Part shown: in pieces, positions 35,639 to 44,890 of the stretch
Layout of the letters: each line of letters opens with the position of its first letter
How positions within the stretch are numbered: the stretch's first letter is position 1
The notes under the pieces: model-generated
What the model saw: only the letters and a program-made list of their open reading frames with translations
The model's database searches: none
Told to the model about the DNA's origin: nothing
Origin: Candidatus Uhrbacteria bacterium RIFOXYB12_FULL_58_10
Lineage (GTDB): Bacteria; Patescibacteriota; Patescibacteriia; UBA9934; GWF2-40-263
Assembly: GCA_001791645.1 (NCBI GenBank)
Contig: MGFA01000016.1
Location: forward strand, 1-60,181
Reading direction: 5' to 3'
DNA length: 60,181 nucleotides
Translations under genes and position numbers: made by a program

Positions 35639-37453
35639 ATGATTGCCGAGGTATATCCCATCATGAGAATGCCGAGAAGGTTCGGCATTTTTGATTATGA
35701 GTTCCCTGAGGAGAAAACGATCTTGCGTGGGACGTTTGTCCGCATTCCATTCCGATTCGGAGAAACCATGGGCGTTGTCGCACGTGTAAAGGAAGGTGGC
35801 GGCAGAGGGATCAAATTGAAACAAATTGCCTCTGTTTTTGAAGAGATTCTCCCCTTTTCGGACGCCGAACTTTCCGCGATCGAGGATATCGCGTTTGACG
35901 TAGCGCAATCCGTCTCAACGATTCTCTATGCGTCCGTTCCAAAACTGACAAAACGTGAGCTAAAATTCGCACAAAACGAATCGGTCCCACTTACCATTCC
36001 TGCTCGGGAAGCGCCTTCTATTACCTTAGCCGCATCTCAGGTCGGGCAACGCGCGGCCTCCTTCGTTGCCATGCCAGACGTTCGTCGGTCGTGCGTTCTG
36101 CTCACCGCCTATTTGCGCGAGCACCCAGATGAGCCCGTCATGGCTCTCCTTCCAAATGTCCGTGACGCAAAATTGATCGCCTCAAGGCTCGGAGGATTTT
36201 CTCCGATCGTCGTGACCGGCGAGGAAACACCCCTTGAGCGAGCGAGGGCATGGCGCGCATGGCGCGCGTGCAAAACAGGGCTCCTCATTGGGACGCGAAC
36301 GGCGGCACTTTGGACCCATCCGGCGCTCGGAGCGATTTTTTTGTTGCGATCCGGGCACCCGAACCACAAGCAAGATGAACGTAATCCACGTTTTGATGCG
36401 CGCGCCGTTGCGGAAATTCTTCGGATTCGACTGCACGCACGCGTCATTTACGTCGACGTTGCTCCGCGTGCAGATGATCTTGCGACTCTTGACCCCATCG
36501 ACCTACTCGGCCCCAGGACTCGTCCGCCAAGCGCAGTCGCCGACATGAACGTCGAGCGATTCGGGGCACCACACCCCCGCATCGGTCAGAGCGCGCTCCT
36601 TCGCATCGCAGAAACGCTGTCAACGCGCCGACGGGTTCTTTGTGCCTACAACCTCAAGGGAGTTTCCAGGCGCCTCCAATGCGCAGATTGTTCCTATCGC
36701 TTCCCGTGCCTCTCCTGTGGCGGTGTATTCGCGTCCTATGGCCAAACGATTCAATGTCATCGGTGCGGTAGAATCGAACCGACGCCGCTTTCCTGCCCTT
36801 CCTGCAATGGGAGTCGGCTTGCTGCCCGCGGCTATGGAAATCGGGCGGTCGCGGCCGCATTACAAACGCTTTTTCCGGAGGCGACCGTTCGATGCGTCGA
36901 AAAAGGAACCGATCCTGCGGGTTCGGACCAATCTGACATTCTCGTAGTCACGCGACACTATTACGAAAATATCTTTGACCCGTTCCAACCGCCCAATGTC
37001 GGTCTCGTTGTTGACCTGGATGCCGACCTCCCTTTGTATGAACCGACGATGCGCGCCGTGGAACATGCTATTCTCAATATGGAGGAATGGCGTGGGGTTG
37101 CCAACGCCTGTCGGGCCGATTTCCTTGTTCAAACGGAAGTTCCCGATCTATTTCGTTCGATTTTTTCGGAACGAGATCGTGTTCTCTCGGACGATCTGAC
37201 CACAAGACAGGCCTATGGACAACCACCATTTCGCAGGATATGTATGATTCGATTCCGTTCATCCGAGCCGCATGAACGCGATCATGCGTTGCGTGCCATG
37301 TCGGATCGCATCCGAGAAGGCGTACCAACCGCAATGATTTCGGACGGTGAGAATCTTCGCGTTTCAATCCCTCCCGAAGACAAGAATCTGCTTTTTGAGA
37401 TTTTCTCGAACGCGGATGACGGATATATCATTGACACACGGCCACTTGAATGA
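35639..37453 (+). CDS. priA: PriA-family primosomal protein lacking helicase motifs
   Basis: 604 residues against about 730 in E. coli. Retained: the N-terminal 3'-DNA-binding-like domain, the helicase-lobe framework (GLLIGTRTAALW, HKQDERNPRFDARAVAEI), and two zinc sites with eight cysteines (348, 351, 357, 360, 373, 376, 386, 389). Lost: Walker A (GVTGSGKT in PriA) reads VAMPDVRRS at about 143-151; the DEEH box reads LRSGH at about 236-240; the VAGRAGR motif VI reads VANACRAD at about 487-494. It should still bind DNA forks but not hydrolyse ATP, so it is probably a loading platform rather than a helicase. There is no frameshift. Confidence 0.85.
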   Translation: MIAEVYPIMRMPRRFGIFDYEFPEEKTILRGTFVRIPFRFGETMGVVARVKEGGGRGIKLKQIASVFEEILPFSDAELSAIEDIAFDVAQSVSTILYASVPKLTKRELKFAQNESVPLTIPAREAPSITLAASQVGQRAASFVAMPDVRRSCVLLTAYLREHPDEPVMALLPNVRDAKLIASRLGGFSPIVVTGEETPLERARAWRAWRACKTGLLIGTRTAALWTHPALGAIFLLRSGHPNHKQDERNPRFDARAVAEILRIRLHARVIYVDVAPRADDLATLDPIDLLGPRTRPPSAVADMNVERFGAPHPRIGQSALLRIAETLSTRRRVLCAYNLKGVSRRLQCADCSYRFPCLSCGGVFASYGQTIQCHRCGRIEPTPLSCPSCNGSRLAARGYGNRAVAAALQTLFPEATVRCVEKGTDPAGSDQSDILVVTRHYYENIFDPFQPPNVGLVVDLDADLPLYEPTMRAVEHAILNMEEWRGVANACRADFLVQTEVPDLFRSIFSERDRVLSDDLTTRQAYGQPPFRRICMIRFRSSEPHERDHALRAMSDRIREGVPTAMISDGENLRVSIPPEDKNLLFEIFSNADDGYIIDTRPLE

Positions 37454-37459
37454 TATCTT
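37431..37459 (+). promoter_or_regulatory. Promoter of def (leaderless)
   Basis: TTGACA (37431-37436), 17-bp spacer, extended -10 TGATATCTT (TATCTT 37454-37459), then 8 nt to the ATG at 37468. It lies across the priA stop. Confidence 0.8.
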
Positions 37460-37467
37460 GGCTCCCT

Positions 37468-37953
37468 ATGCAAATGCATGTCCGAGTAGAAACCGAGCCA
37501 AACAACGAGCTGCGCGTGCGTTCAAATGAAGTTCCACCATCGGAGCTTGGTTCGGCACGAATCAAAAAGCTTATCTCGGACCTCACGGAAACCATGCGGG
37601 CTGAAAATGGATGCGGCATCGCTGCCCCGCAAGTGGGCATTCATGAACGGGTCATCATCGTGGACCCCGGAAACGGACCAAGGGCGTATGTGAATCCTAA
37701 AATCGTATCCCGGTCCCTTAGGACATTTTCATTCGAGGAGGGATGCCTGTCGGTTCCTGGCGTGTGGGGCATGGTCAAGCGACATCGGTCCGTAAAGGTG
37801 AGGGCCCACGACGAAAATGGAATCGAGGTTTCCCTTCAGGCAACTGACCTTGAAGCAGTGATCCTCCAGCATGAGATCGACCATTTGGATGGCGTGCTGT
37901 TCATCGACCGCGTAGAAAAAATTACGAGGCTTCCCAATCACCAGATTCTCTAA
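37468..37953 (+). CDS. def: Peptide deformylase
   Basis: 161 residues. All three motifs present: GCGIAAPQ (48-55), EGCLS (91-95, metal ligand Cys93) and HEIDH (135-139). It removes the formyl group from nascent proteins. An in-frame ATG at 37450 falls inside the promoter, so 37468 is chosen. It forms a pair with fmt two bases downstream, the usual def-fmt arrangement after priA. Confidence 0.94.
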   Translation: MQMHVRVETEPNNELRVRSNEVPPSELGSARIKKLISDLTETMRAENGCGIAAPQVGIHERVIIVDPGNGPRAYVNPKIVSRSLRTFSFEEGCLSVPGVWGMVKRHRSVKVRAHDENGIEVSLQATDLEAVILQHEIDHLDGVLFIDRVEKITRLPNHQIL

Positions 37954-37955
37954 CT

Positions 37956-38888
37956 ATGATCCGCGTCGTTTTTTTTGGAACTCCCTCCTTCTCTATTCCG
38001 TTCTTGCGCGCACTACTGGAGGATCCGACATTTGAGGTCATTGCAACGGTCACGCGACCGGACGAAGAGGCGGGACGTAACCATGTTCTCACGGCTCCTC
38101 CAATCAAAATCGCGGCCGCGGCGGCTGGTATTCCGACGTTCCAACCAACCATGCTGAAATCGGATGACGCGCGCGAGACACTCCGTGCCATGCGCGCGGA
38201 CGTATTTATCGTGTTCGCCTATGGACGCATCATCCCCAAGGCGATCCTTGACCTTCCTCGTTTTGGATGCGTAAACGTCCATCCTTCCCTTCTCCCAAAA
38301 TACCGAGGTCCTTCTCCCATGCAATCCGCCATTCAAAATGGCGACGCGAAAACAGGAATTTCCATTATGCTTCTCGATGAGGGGATGGATACCGGTCCGC
38401 TTCTATCCTCAGTGAATATCGGCCTGGATGACAACGAAACGATCGAAACGCTGACAAAAAAAGTCGAGGAGCAGGGGCCGGGCCTTCTTGTCGAAACAAT
38501 CAAGCGCCTTGCTGCGGGCGAAATCGTGCCAATGGCACAAGACAACGCGCAGGCAACCATTTGCAAGTCCCTTGATCGTGAGGACGGACACATTGACTGG
38601 AATCGGTCCCTCGCACACATCGAACGCATGACGCGCGCATACAAAGGCTGGCCCGGCACCTGGACAACATGGAACGGATTGCGCCTCAAAATCCAGGAGG
38701 TTGCGGAGGCAGATTTCAACGCGGATCTTCCTCCCGGGACCGTAAGCGTTAAGCACAATCAACTATTCGTTGACTGTGCTGACGGAACTCTTGAAATCCT
38801 CACTCTCCAACCTGAAGGAAAACCCAAAATGACGGCCGAGGCTTTTTTACGCGGCTATTCAACCATTGATACCGCCGTATTGACCTGA
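37956..38888 (+). CDS. fmt: Methionyl-tRNA formyltransferase
   Basis: 310 residues. The formyltransferase core has the catalytic Asn-His (VNVHPSLLPKYRGPSP) and Asp in LLDEGMDTGPLL; the C-terminal OB-like domain (about 205-310) contains the DGHIDWN motif. It formylates initiator Met-tRNA. Its last 34 bases overlap the convergent ligase gene on the other strand. Confidence 0.95.
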   Translation: MIRVVFFGTPSFSIPFLRALLEDPTFEVIATVTRPDEEAGRNHVLTAPPIKIAAAAAGIPTFQPTMLKSDDARETLRAMRADVFIVFAYGRIIPKAILDLPRFGCVNVHPSLLPKYRGPSPMQSAIQNGDAKTGISIMLLDEGMDTGPLLSSVNIGLDDNETIETLTKKVEEQGPGLLVETIKRLAAGEIVPMAQDNAQATICKSLDREDGHIDWNRSLAHIERMTRAYKGWPGTWTTWNGLRLKIQEVAEADFNADLPPGTVSVKHNQLFVDCADGTLEILTLQPEGKPKMTAEAFLRGYSTIDTAVLT

Positions 38889-40402
38889 GTCCCCGCGTTC
38901 GTCTCCAATGTTTCGAGGACAGATACCTCCGACCGAATGGCCGGTGGAATTTTTTTTAAAAACGGCACGAACAACAGAAGCATGCCAAGACCAAGCGGAT
39001 GGTTCAAATATGGAGAGAACGCATGGGTCGCGAACAACATGACGAGCGAGGAAAGAAAGGCGACCCCAATCCATGACTGCTCCGATCTTACATATGGCCA
39101 AAGACCGCGAGCAAGACCAACAAACAAGGAAAGAAATGCAACGGGGCCGAGAATGCCCATTTTAAGCCACAGTTCGAGCCAACCCCATTCAAGCGCGTAT
39201 GTGGTCCAGGTTCCGTCCGGATTAATCGCGCGGGCGCGCGGATCATCCGTTTCGAACGTCACGTCCTCGCCAAATCCCGCACCAAGGACCGGAGACGCTT
39301 TGATTTCGTCGAGAAGCGGCGCAAGCAAATTCCACCGACTGGAGATGGCAACGTCCGAAAGATCGGTCGTACGATCGGAGAATAAATTCGTGAGATCCCC
39401 TACTCGACCGACACGATACGGCAATGGAAATAATACGATTCCAACGAGAAGAACAATCGCAAATAGCGCTGCGACAAAAACGGAACCAACCGCATGGCTC
39501 AACTTGCGCGCACCAGGCCAGACATCCTTCCACAATAGCGCCAATAGGGCGATATCCCCGACAATGATGCCGACCCAAAAACTACGCGAAAGACTGATCA
39601 TCACCACGGAAATCAAGGCCGCGATGACCAGGGTCAGTTTCCACCACATGTCGCGTGAAAGCGAACGAACAAAAAGAAATGGAACGACGAGATACAGGGC
39701 GAATACCACTGACAACTGCGCCTGCAAAAAAATTCTAAAGATATTTCCCGCCATTTTTGTTAGTTCGCCCGTTCGCGTGTCACGAATAAAGCGGTATGTC
39801 GGGCCAAGCATCCATTCTGGAAAATGCGTAAAGACATAGAGAAGCCCAAGGGTAAGCGCCACGACCCACGTTGCCGCGGCCGCAAACACCTGAAGCAGCA
39901 GGCGCTTCTTTTCCCCGTCCCATTCAACGGAAAGGATCGGGAGCAGGTATCCGAGGTACAAGTAGGCATTTCCGTCCTTAAATGCCGTCACAGGGTCATT
40001 TTGAAGGAATCCGACGGTGAATCCAAGCGCAATCGCGATGATGAGGGGGATAAAGATTGCGAGGCGCGGATCATTAATCGTCAGTCGTGCGCGTTTCGTT
40101 GCGACAGCCGCGACCCAGGCCAGCATCACCGCCGCGAAAATCACCATACGAAGCGAAAGAGAGAATCCGCCGATCGCATATGAGATAAGATGACCGTGTG
40201 AATTTGCGAACAGTTCCGCGAATGCCACGGCGATGCCGAGCTCCGGACGCTTCCACGCAATGGCAAACGTCGCCATTGCGAAAAATCCAAGTGCGAGCGC
40301 GGCAAGAATCGGAGTCGAGAAAACCAGTATGGAAACAAGAAACGTGCTTGCGAGCGCGGCAAGCGTCAGAAAAAAAGGCTTTCCAAAGAATTGATCAGAC
40401 AT
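38855..40402 (-). CDS. O-antigen ligase/polymerase family membrane protein
   Basis: 515 residues, about 11-12 membrane helices, with a large extracytoplasmic loop before the last helices (about 335-400) containing SRWNLLAPLLDEIKASPVLGAGFG; the R-W and GxGxG-like region matches the Wzy_C (WaaL/Wzy) domain. It should polymerise or transfer lipid-linked glycans at the outer face of the membrane. Last gene of the polysaccharide operon; tail overlaps fmt. Confidence 0.88.
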   Translation of the reverse strand: MSDQFFGKPFFLTLAALASTFLVSILVFSTPILAALALGFFAMATFAIAWKRPELGIAVAFAELFANSHGHLISYAIGGFSLSLRMVIFAAVMLAWVAAVATKRARLTINDPRLAIFIPLIIAIALGFTVGFLQNDPVTAFKDGNAYLYLGYLLPILSVEWDGEKKRLLLQVFAAAATWVVALTLGLLYVFTHFPEWMLGPTYRFIRDTRTGELTKMAGNIFRIFLQAQLSVVFALYLVVPFLFVRSLSRDMWWKLTLVIAALISVVMISLSRSFWVGIIVGDIALLALLWKDVWPGARKLSHAVGSVFVAALFAIVLLVGIVLFPLPYRVGRVGDLTNLFSDRTTDLSDVAISSRWNLLAPLLDEIKASPVLGAGFGEDVTFETDDPRARAINPDGTWTTYALEWGWLELWLKMGILGPVAFLSLFVGLARGLWPYVRSEQSWIGVAFLSSLVMLFATHAFSPYLNHPLGLGMLLLFVPFLKKIPPAIRSEVSVLETLETNAGTQVNTAVSMVE

Positions 40403-40406
40403 ACGG

Positions 40407-41252
40407 CTATTGGGGCTTGATTATGCTGGCTATAACCGCAAGCAAAACGAACAATGGATCTAGCATAACAAAGAGGAACCATGCGGCATTCCCATGATGC
40501 TTTTTCATATACCGCCGCAGGCTTCGTCGAACCATTCCTTGTTTTTTAAACGTGCCAACGCGGCGAAACGATCCTGCTTTTCGATGTGACACGGACACGT
40601 CGGCATAATACCGCGCCTTCCAACCCGCATTCCTTGCCCGCTTGCAAAAATCAACTTCCTCGTACCACATGAAAAAACCGTCGTCGAGCAAGCCGATCTG
40701 AGCAAGCGTTTCACGACGGATACAGAAGAACGCCCCCATCACCTGATCAACGTCCTGCGTGACGGCATAGTCAAAGTCCTTCATCAGATATCGACGGATC
40801 GGACCGACGTTTGGAAACAGATGCGGGACCTTGAGCATGAGAAGCAACTGGTCGATTGGCGTCGGAAATCGCCACACGCAATCCTGTTGCGACCCATCGG
40901 GATTCTTGAGCGATATGCCCCCCACGCCCACGTCCGCATCGCGCCGCATTCGATCCCGTATCCCTTGAATCGCGTTTTCCGTAAACACGACGTCCGGATT
41001 TACAAGCAGGATAAATTCTCCACGAGCCTCTGCGATGGCAAGATTATTTCCCCCTGCGAATCCGAGGTTTTTGTCACTCACAATGAACCGCACGGTCGGG
41101 AATGCCGCCTGAAGTTCGCCCGAATCCGTTCCATCCCCGTTGATCACCACGAATACTTCCATCTCTGCGCCGTAGGCGTGCTTGAACAACGACGAAAGCA
41201 TGGCATACACGTAGTCGGTCGTTTTGTATGATACGGTAACAATGGAAATCAT
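40407..41252 (-). CDS. GT2 glycosyltransferase (rhamnosyltransferase-like)
   Basis: 281 residues. GT-A fold: SIVTVSYKTTDYV at the start, NKNLGFAGGNNLAI, the DxD-equivalent LLVNPDVVF, and the acceptor-side motif GFFMWYEEVDFCKRARNAGW typical of WbbL-like enzymes. A C-terminal amphipathic/hydrophobic tail (about 255-278) suggests membrane association. Overlaps its upstream neighbour by 4 bases. Confidence 0.9.
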   Translation of the reverse strand: MISIVTVSYKTTDYVYAMLSSLFKHAYGAEMEVFVVINGDGTDSGELQAAFPTVRFIVSDKNLGFAGGNNLAIAEARGEFILLVNPDVVFTENAIQGIRDRMRRDADVGVGGISLKNPDGSQQDCVWRFPTPIDQLLLMLKVPHLFPNVGPIRRYLMKDFDYAVTQDVDQVMGAFFCIRRETLAQIGLLDDGFFMWYEEVDFCKRARNAGWKARYYADVSVSHRKAGSFRRVGTFKKQGMVRRSLRRYMKKHHGNAAWFLFVMLDPLFVLLAVIASIIKPQ

Positions 41253-41953
41253 AGACCGTGCTTACGGGAAATCACACGCCTGGCCTCTTCGTATTTTTGA
41301 ATCGAATCTGGACACCAGCCAAAATGTTTCCACGGAATTTTATACAAAAACGACGGACGCCATTGCGAAATCGCCGGACGATGATCAAGGTCAATGACGC
41401 GAAAAAGTTCCTCGTCGATAAATGTACCGATCCTTCCCTGCTCAAGCATGGTGAGCCAGACGTCCCAGTCTTGAAAGCGACGAATCGAAGGATCAAATCC
41501 TGGAAAATGTTCGCGGCGAACGAGCGATGTGGTATGAATATAGTTCATCTGTCTGAGACGGCCTGGGTCAAACGGAAACGAACGAAATGACTTCCACCCG
41601 AAACGAAATCCGGCATACGCGACACTCGCTTCCGGATTTGCCACAAGTGCCTGCTCCATTTTCTCAAGAGCGTCCGGATGCAACACAACGTCCGCGTCAC
41701 AAAAAATGACAAGGTTCCCGTTCGAAGCCAGGCATCCATTATTTCGTGCCACGTTACCGCCCTGATTCTCCTGTGTTATTATGCTCAGGCGTTGACGAAA
41801 TCGCTCTAGGAGCTTTTCCGTGCCGTCCGTGCTTCCGTCGTTAACGACGATCACCTCGTCTGGCACACGTGTCTGCGCGAAAACCGAATTCAAGCACTCC
41901 ACGATCGTCGCGGCATGCTGATACGTGGGGATGATGACGGAAAGGCGATTCAC
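41249..41953 (-). CDS. GT2 glycosyltransferase
   Basis: 234 residues. GT-A motifs: SVIIPTYQHAATIVECLNSV, VNDGSTDGT, GGNVARNNG, and the metal site FCDADVVL. The acceptor helix region FQDWDVWLTMLEQG follows. Donor and acceptor unknown. 4-bp overlaps on both sides place it in the flippase-to-ligase operon. Confidence 0.91.
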   Translation of the reverse strand: MNRLSVIIPTYQHAATIVECLNSVFAQTRVPDEVIVVNDGSTDGTEKLLERFRQRLSIITQENQGGNVARNNGCLASNGNLVIFCDADVVLHPDALEKMEQALVANPEASVAYAGFRFGWKSFRSFPFDPGRLRQMNYIHTTSLVRREHFPGFDPSIRRFQDWDVWLTMLEQGRIGTFIDEELFRVIDLDHRPAISQWRPSFLYKIPWKHFGWCPDSIQKYEEARRVISRKHGL

Positions 41954-42966
41954 AACAAATCTCTGATCTGACCAAACTGACGCTCAGGCGTAAACTCTTC
42001 CAATACTCGACGCTGAGCCTCTTTTCCAAGTGCGCGACGACGTTCCGGATTCACGGACAGACCATACACCGTGTCCGCAAGCGCCGCAATGTCTCCGTCC
42101 GGAACCAGTACGCCCGTCTTTCCGTTCAATATGGCCTCGTTTACGCCGGACATGTCCGTAGCAATGGACGGGACGGCATGTGCAGCGGCTTCCAAAAATA
42201 CCATGCCGAATCCTTCACGATCCTGTTCGTTTTGAATGATTGGAAGGACAAAAATGTCGGATGACGCGTAGATGATTGCAAGCTCGTCATCATTTGCGTG
42301 AATAACCATACGGACATTTTTCAACCCAAAATTCCTGATAGATTGCTCGATTGATTCGCGCATCGGACCGTCTCCGACAATAACGTATTCAAACGAGCGC
42401 TCAGGGTGCTCCCTTTGGAGTCGAACAAGCGCCTCTAAAACACGAAGATGCCCCTTTCGCGCTACCAATCGGGCGACGGTTAGCAACCTAAGCGCTGTCC
42501 CGCATGTTCGTGAAACGTCGATGGCCGAGAGTGAAACGGGAGGATAGGCGGTCAGGCACCGAGTCACGGCAAACGTGTCGCGGACTTCGCTTCGTAAGGA
42601 GTTAGAATTTGTGATGACCAGCTTTGCATGACGCAATATCATCCTCACGACGAATCGCTTGATAGCATGTTGCTTGGCAAGGCCAACGTCCATTCCGTGA
42701 ACGATGACGACAAAAGGTTTACGCGTAACAATTCCGGCGATCAGTGCCGCGGTCCCGATCGGCAACACATGGCTTACGATAAGCAGGTCATATGTCGTTC
42801 GTCGTGCCACGAGGTCTATCATGGCCGACCACCATCTTGATCGGGCCACCTCAGGACCGACTACCTCCATTTGCGAACCAAAGAATCCGGCCAAAGCCGA
42901 CAGATATCGGGCGACCCCCCCTCGGTTCGGTGGATAGTCAATCGTGTAAAGCAGGATCTTCGACAT
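41950..42966 (-). CDS. GT4-family glycosyltransferase
   Basis: 338 residues, GT-B fold. N-terminal PPNRGGVARYLSAL; C-terminal donor domain with VARLVARKGHLRVLEAL, VIVGDGPMRESIEQ and the EX7E-type EGFGMVFLEAAAHAVPSIAT. Retaining transferase of a surface polysaccharide; the sugar is unknown. Its start lies 29 bases inside the end of the flippase gene. Confidence 0.92.
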   Translation of the reverse strand: MSKILLYTIDYPPNRGGVARYLSALAGFFGSQMEVVGPEVARSRWWSAMIDLVARRTTYDLLIVSHVLPIGTAALIAGIVTRKPFVVIVHGMDVGLAKQHAIKRFVVRMILRHAKLVITNSNSLRSEVRDTFAVTRCLTAYPPVSLSAIDVSRTCGTALRLLTVARLVARKGHLRVLEALVRLQREHPERSFEYVIVGDGPMRESIEQSIRNFGLKNVRMVIHANDDELAIIYASSDIFVLPIIQNEQDREGFGMVFLEAAAHAVPSIATDMSGVNEAILNGKTGVLVPDGDIAALADTVYGLSVNPERRRALGKEAQRRVLEEFTPERQFGQIRDLL

Positions 42967-44407
42967 AAACTTGTTTGCGTCGAACGAGTTGCAACGCGGT
43001 TCTCAGGTGCGTACTACGCATGGAGCGCGTTAACAATAGCATGGCCAGATACACGACGACCGCGACCGGTACGACCAGGACGAACCCGATCACTGGCCGC
43101 AATGCATACGCCACGGCGCCCATCACCGCCCCTGAAAGCAAGATCGGAAAAACCGTGCGTGCAAAAGACACGAACGAGTATCCGGGAATGATCTGTGGGA
43201 CGAAGCACAACCCACCGACGAACAAGAACGTGAAGCTTCCAAGCGCGGAGTATGCCGCTCCGAGAATGCCAAACGATGGGATGAGCAGAACGTTCAATAT
43301 GACGTTCAAAACCATCGTCACTCCCATGATCGCCGTTTTTGTCCCCTGTCGATCTGCCGCGTTTAAAAGTGAACCCACGGGAAAATCGAGGAAAATGGGG
43401 ATCAGAACGAAAACCAATGCCTGCAACACGGGGACAGCCTCCTGATACCCATCGCCGGCCAGAGCAATCGCGTCCGGCGCAATCGCGAAAAGACCGAAGG
43501 CGATCGGAGCAGCAAGAACGATCACGTACCAAATCGCATCATCAAACAATTTTCGAAGACGGGGCAAATCCTTTCCGACCAACGCGCTCATTCCGGGATA
43601 GAGCGCCGCGACAAACGCCATGGGAAGAAATTGAAACGAATAGGTAAACTTGTATGCGACGGCATACACGCCTACGGCCGCCGTTCCAATGAACTTCGAG
43701 ATAAAAATGGAGTCGACGTATGAGTACACCTTCACAAAAATCCCCGCGAGCGCGAACGGCAATGAGGCCAAAAGCAGTGCCTTCGTTGTCGCCCTATCCC
43801 ACACGGGACTCAAAACAGACGGACCAAGCAACCGAATGACATGCCAGGCGGAATAGATCATGTTAAATGTGCTGCCAGCGAGAAGCGCAAGTACAAGAAG
43901 ATGAAGGGATGGGAACGCAAACAGTACGGTCCCTCCAAAAATCAACGTCAATGTTTGTCCGACAAAAATCCCAAGCGATTCAAACTTTAGCGCATGATGA
44001 CCGCGCAAAACGCCATAAAAAAGAAGCGAGATCGCGTCAGCGAGCATGACAAGCGAAGCAATGAACACCAGTTCGCGCACACGCACGTCATAATCGAGCA
44101 TCCAGACAGAAATAAAAGCACCAATGGCGCCGACCGCCATAAACGGGATCTTAAGCCATAACACGCGACGAACAAGACCGATTGCTTCCAAGGGATATTT
44201 CGCCACGTCACGAATGACCACCGGCGTCATTCCGAAATCGGTGAATGTCGAGAAGATGGTCGTAATTGACAAGGCAAGGAAATATCCGCCCGTCTGCTCC
44301 GTTCCCATGACGCGCGCGAGAAACAAAAAATACACGAACGCCAAAAGTTTCTGTCCTATGGACGCGGCGGTCAGATACAGCGTATTTTTCGCAACGTTCG
44401 CAGCCAT
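42938..44407 (-). CDS. Polysaccharide flippase (Wzx/MATE-like)
   Basis: 489 residues with about 14 membrane helices; opens KNTLYLTAASIGQKLLAFVYF, with the conserved GTEQTGGYFLALSI region after helix 1. It flips undecaprenyl-linked glycan across the membrane. A longer reading (to 44560) would run through the rpsI terminator and the promoter described here, so the ATG at 44407 is taken. First gene of the operon flippase-GT4-GT2-GT2-ligase. Confidence 0.9.
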   Translation of the reverse strand: MAANVAKNTLYLTAASIGQKLLAFVYFLFLARVMGTEQTGGYFLALSITTIFSTFTDFGMTPVVIRDVAKYPLEAIGLVRRVLWLKIPFMAVGAIGAFISVWMLDYDVRVRELVFIASLVMLADAISLLFYGVLRGHHALKFESLGIFVGQTLTLIFGGTVLFAFPSLHLLVLALLAGSTFNMIYSAWHVIRLLGPSVLSPVWDRATTKALLLASLPFALAGIFVKVYSYVDSIFISKFIGTAAVGVYAVAYKFTYSFQFLPMAFVAALYPGMSALVGKDLPRLRKLFDDAIWYVIVLAAPIAFGLFAIAPDAIALAGDGYQEAVPVLQALVFVLIPIFLDFPVGSLLNAADRQGTKTAIMGVTMVLNVILNVLLIPSFGILGAAYSALGSFTFLFVGGLCFVPQIIPGYSFVSFARTVFPILLSGAVMGAVAYALRPVIGFVLVVPVAVVVYLAMLLLTRSMRSTHLRTALQLVRRKQVYVEDPALHD

Positions 44408-44417
44408 AACGACGTTT

Positions 44418-44446
44418 ATCGTACCCGTTTCTAGAAATTTCGGCAA
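44418..44446 (-). promoter_or_regulatory. Promoter of the polysaccharide operon (leaderless)
   Basis: Minus strand: TTGCCG (44441-44446), 17-bp spacer, TACGAT (44418-44423), 10 nt to the ATG at 44407. Confidence 0.6.
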
Positions 44447-44450
44447 TCGA

Positions 44451-44475
44451 AAACCGCCCGAACGGGCGGTTTCAA
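44451..44475 (-). terminator. Terminator of the ribosomal protein operon
   Basis: Palindrome AAACCGCC/GGCGGTTT around CGAACG (44451-44472), 11 bases after rpsI; on the minus strand it is followed by TTTTCGATT. The palindrome is nearly symmetric and could also act on the plus strand. Confidence 0.75.
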
Positions 44476-44483
44476 CTTTTGTG

Positions 44484-44888
44484 TTAGCGCTTGGCCCATT
44501 GTGGGGATCGACGGGCGCCGAGGTGACCGTACTTTTTTCGCTCACGAATACGTGCATCACGAGAGAGATATCCGAGTTTTTTGAGCGCTGGACGATAATC
44601 CGGATTCAAATCGATAAGTGCACGGGCAATCCCAAGACGTACCGCGTCGGCCTGACCACGAATACCGCCGCCGGAAACCCTTACGGACACGTCAAACTTT
44701 CCTTCGTTGCCCGTTGCAATTAACGGCGCATTTACTGACTGTTGGAGCGTAAACAACGGAAAGTATTCCGCCATCTCGCGTCCGTTAATCTCGATCTTGC
44801 CTGTTCCGCCCGGAATGAGCCGAACCTGCGCGGACGCCTCCTTCCGGCGTCCAAGACCCTTAATATATTTTGTGGTCGTTTCGGTCAT
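44484..44888 (-). CDS. rpsI: Ribosomal protein S9 (uS9)
   Basis: 134 residues. GLGRRKEASAQVRLIPGG at the N-terminus, RVSGGGIRGQADAVRLGIAR in the middle, and the basic tail ending LGARRSPQWAKR that reaches the ribosomal P site. Last gene of the operon; begins 2 bases after rplM. Confidence 0.96.
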   Translation of the reverse strand: MTETTTKYIKGLGRRKEASAQVRLIPGGTGKIEINGREMAEYFPLFTLQQSVNAPLIATGNEGKFDVSVRVSGGGIRGQADAVRLGIARALIDLNPDYRPALKKLGYLSRDARIRERKKYGHLGARRSPQWAKR

Positions 44889-44890
44889 AA

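Noticed and set aside
35639-37453. priA considered as a pseudogene.
   Set aside because: One uninterrupted frame, all zinc cysteines kept, and tight packing with neighbours indicate a maintained protein with altered function.
42938-42966. Overlap of flippase and GT4 genes considered as a wrong start.
   Set aside because: The GT4 N-terminus beginning at 42966 is the conserved one (SKILLYTIDYPPNRGG), so the 29-base overlap is taken as real.
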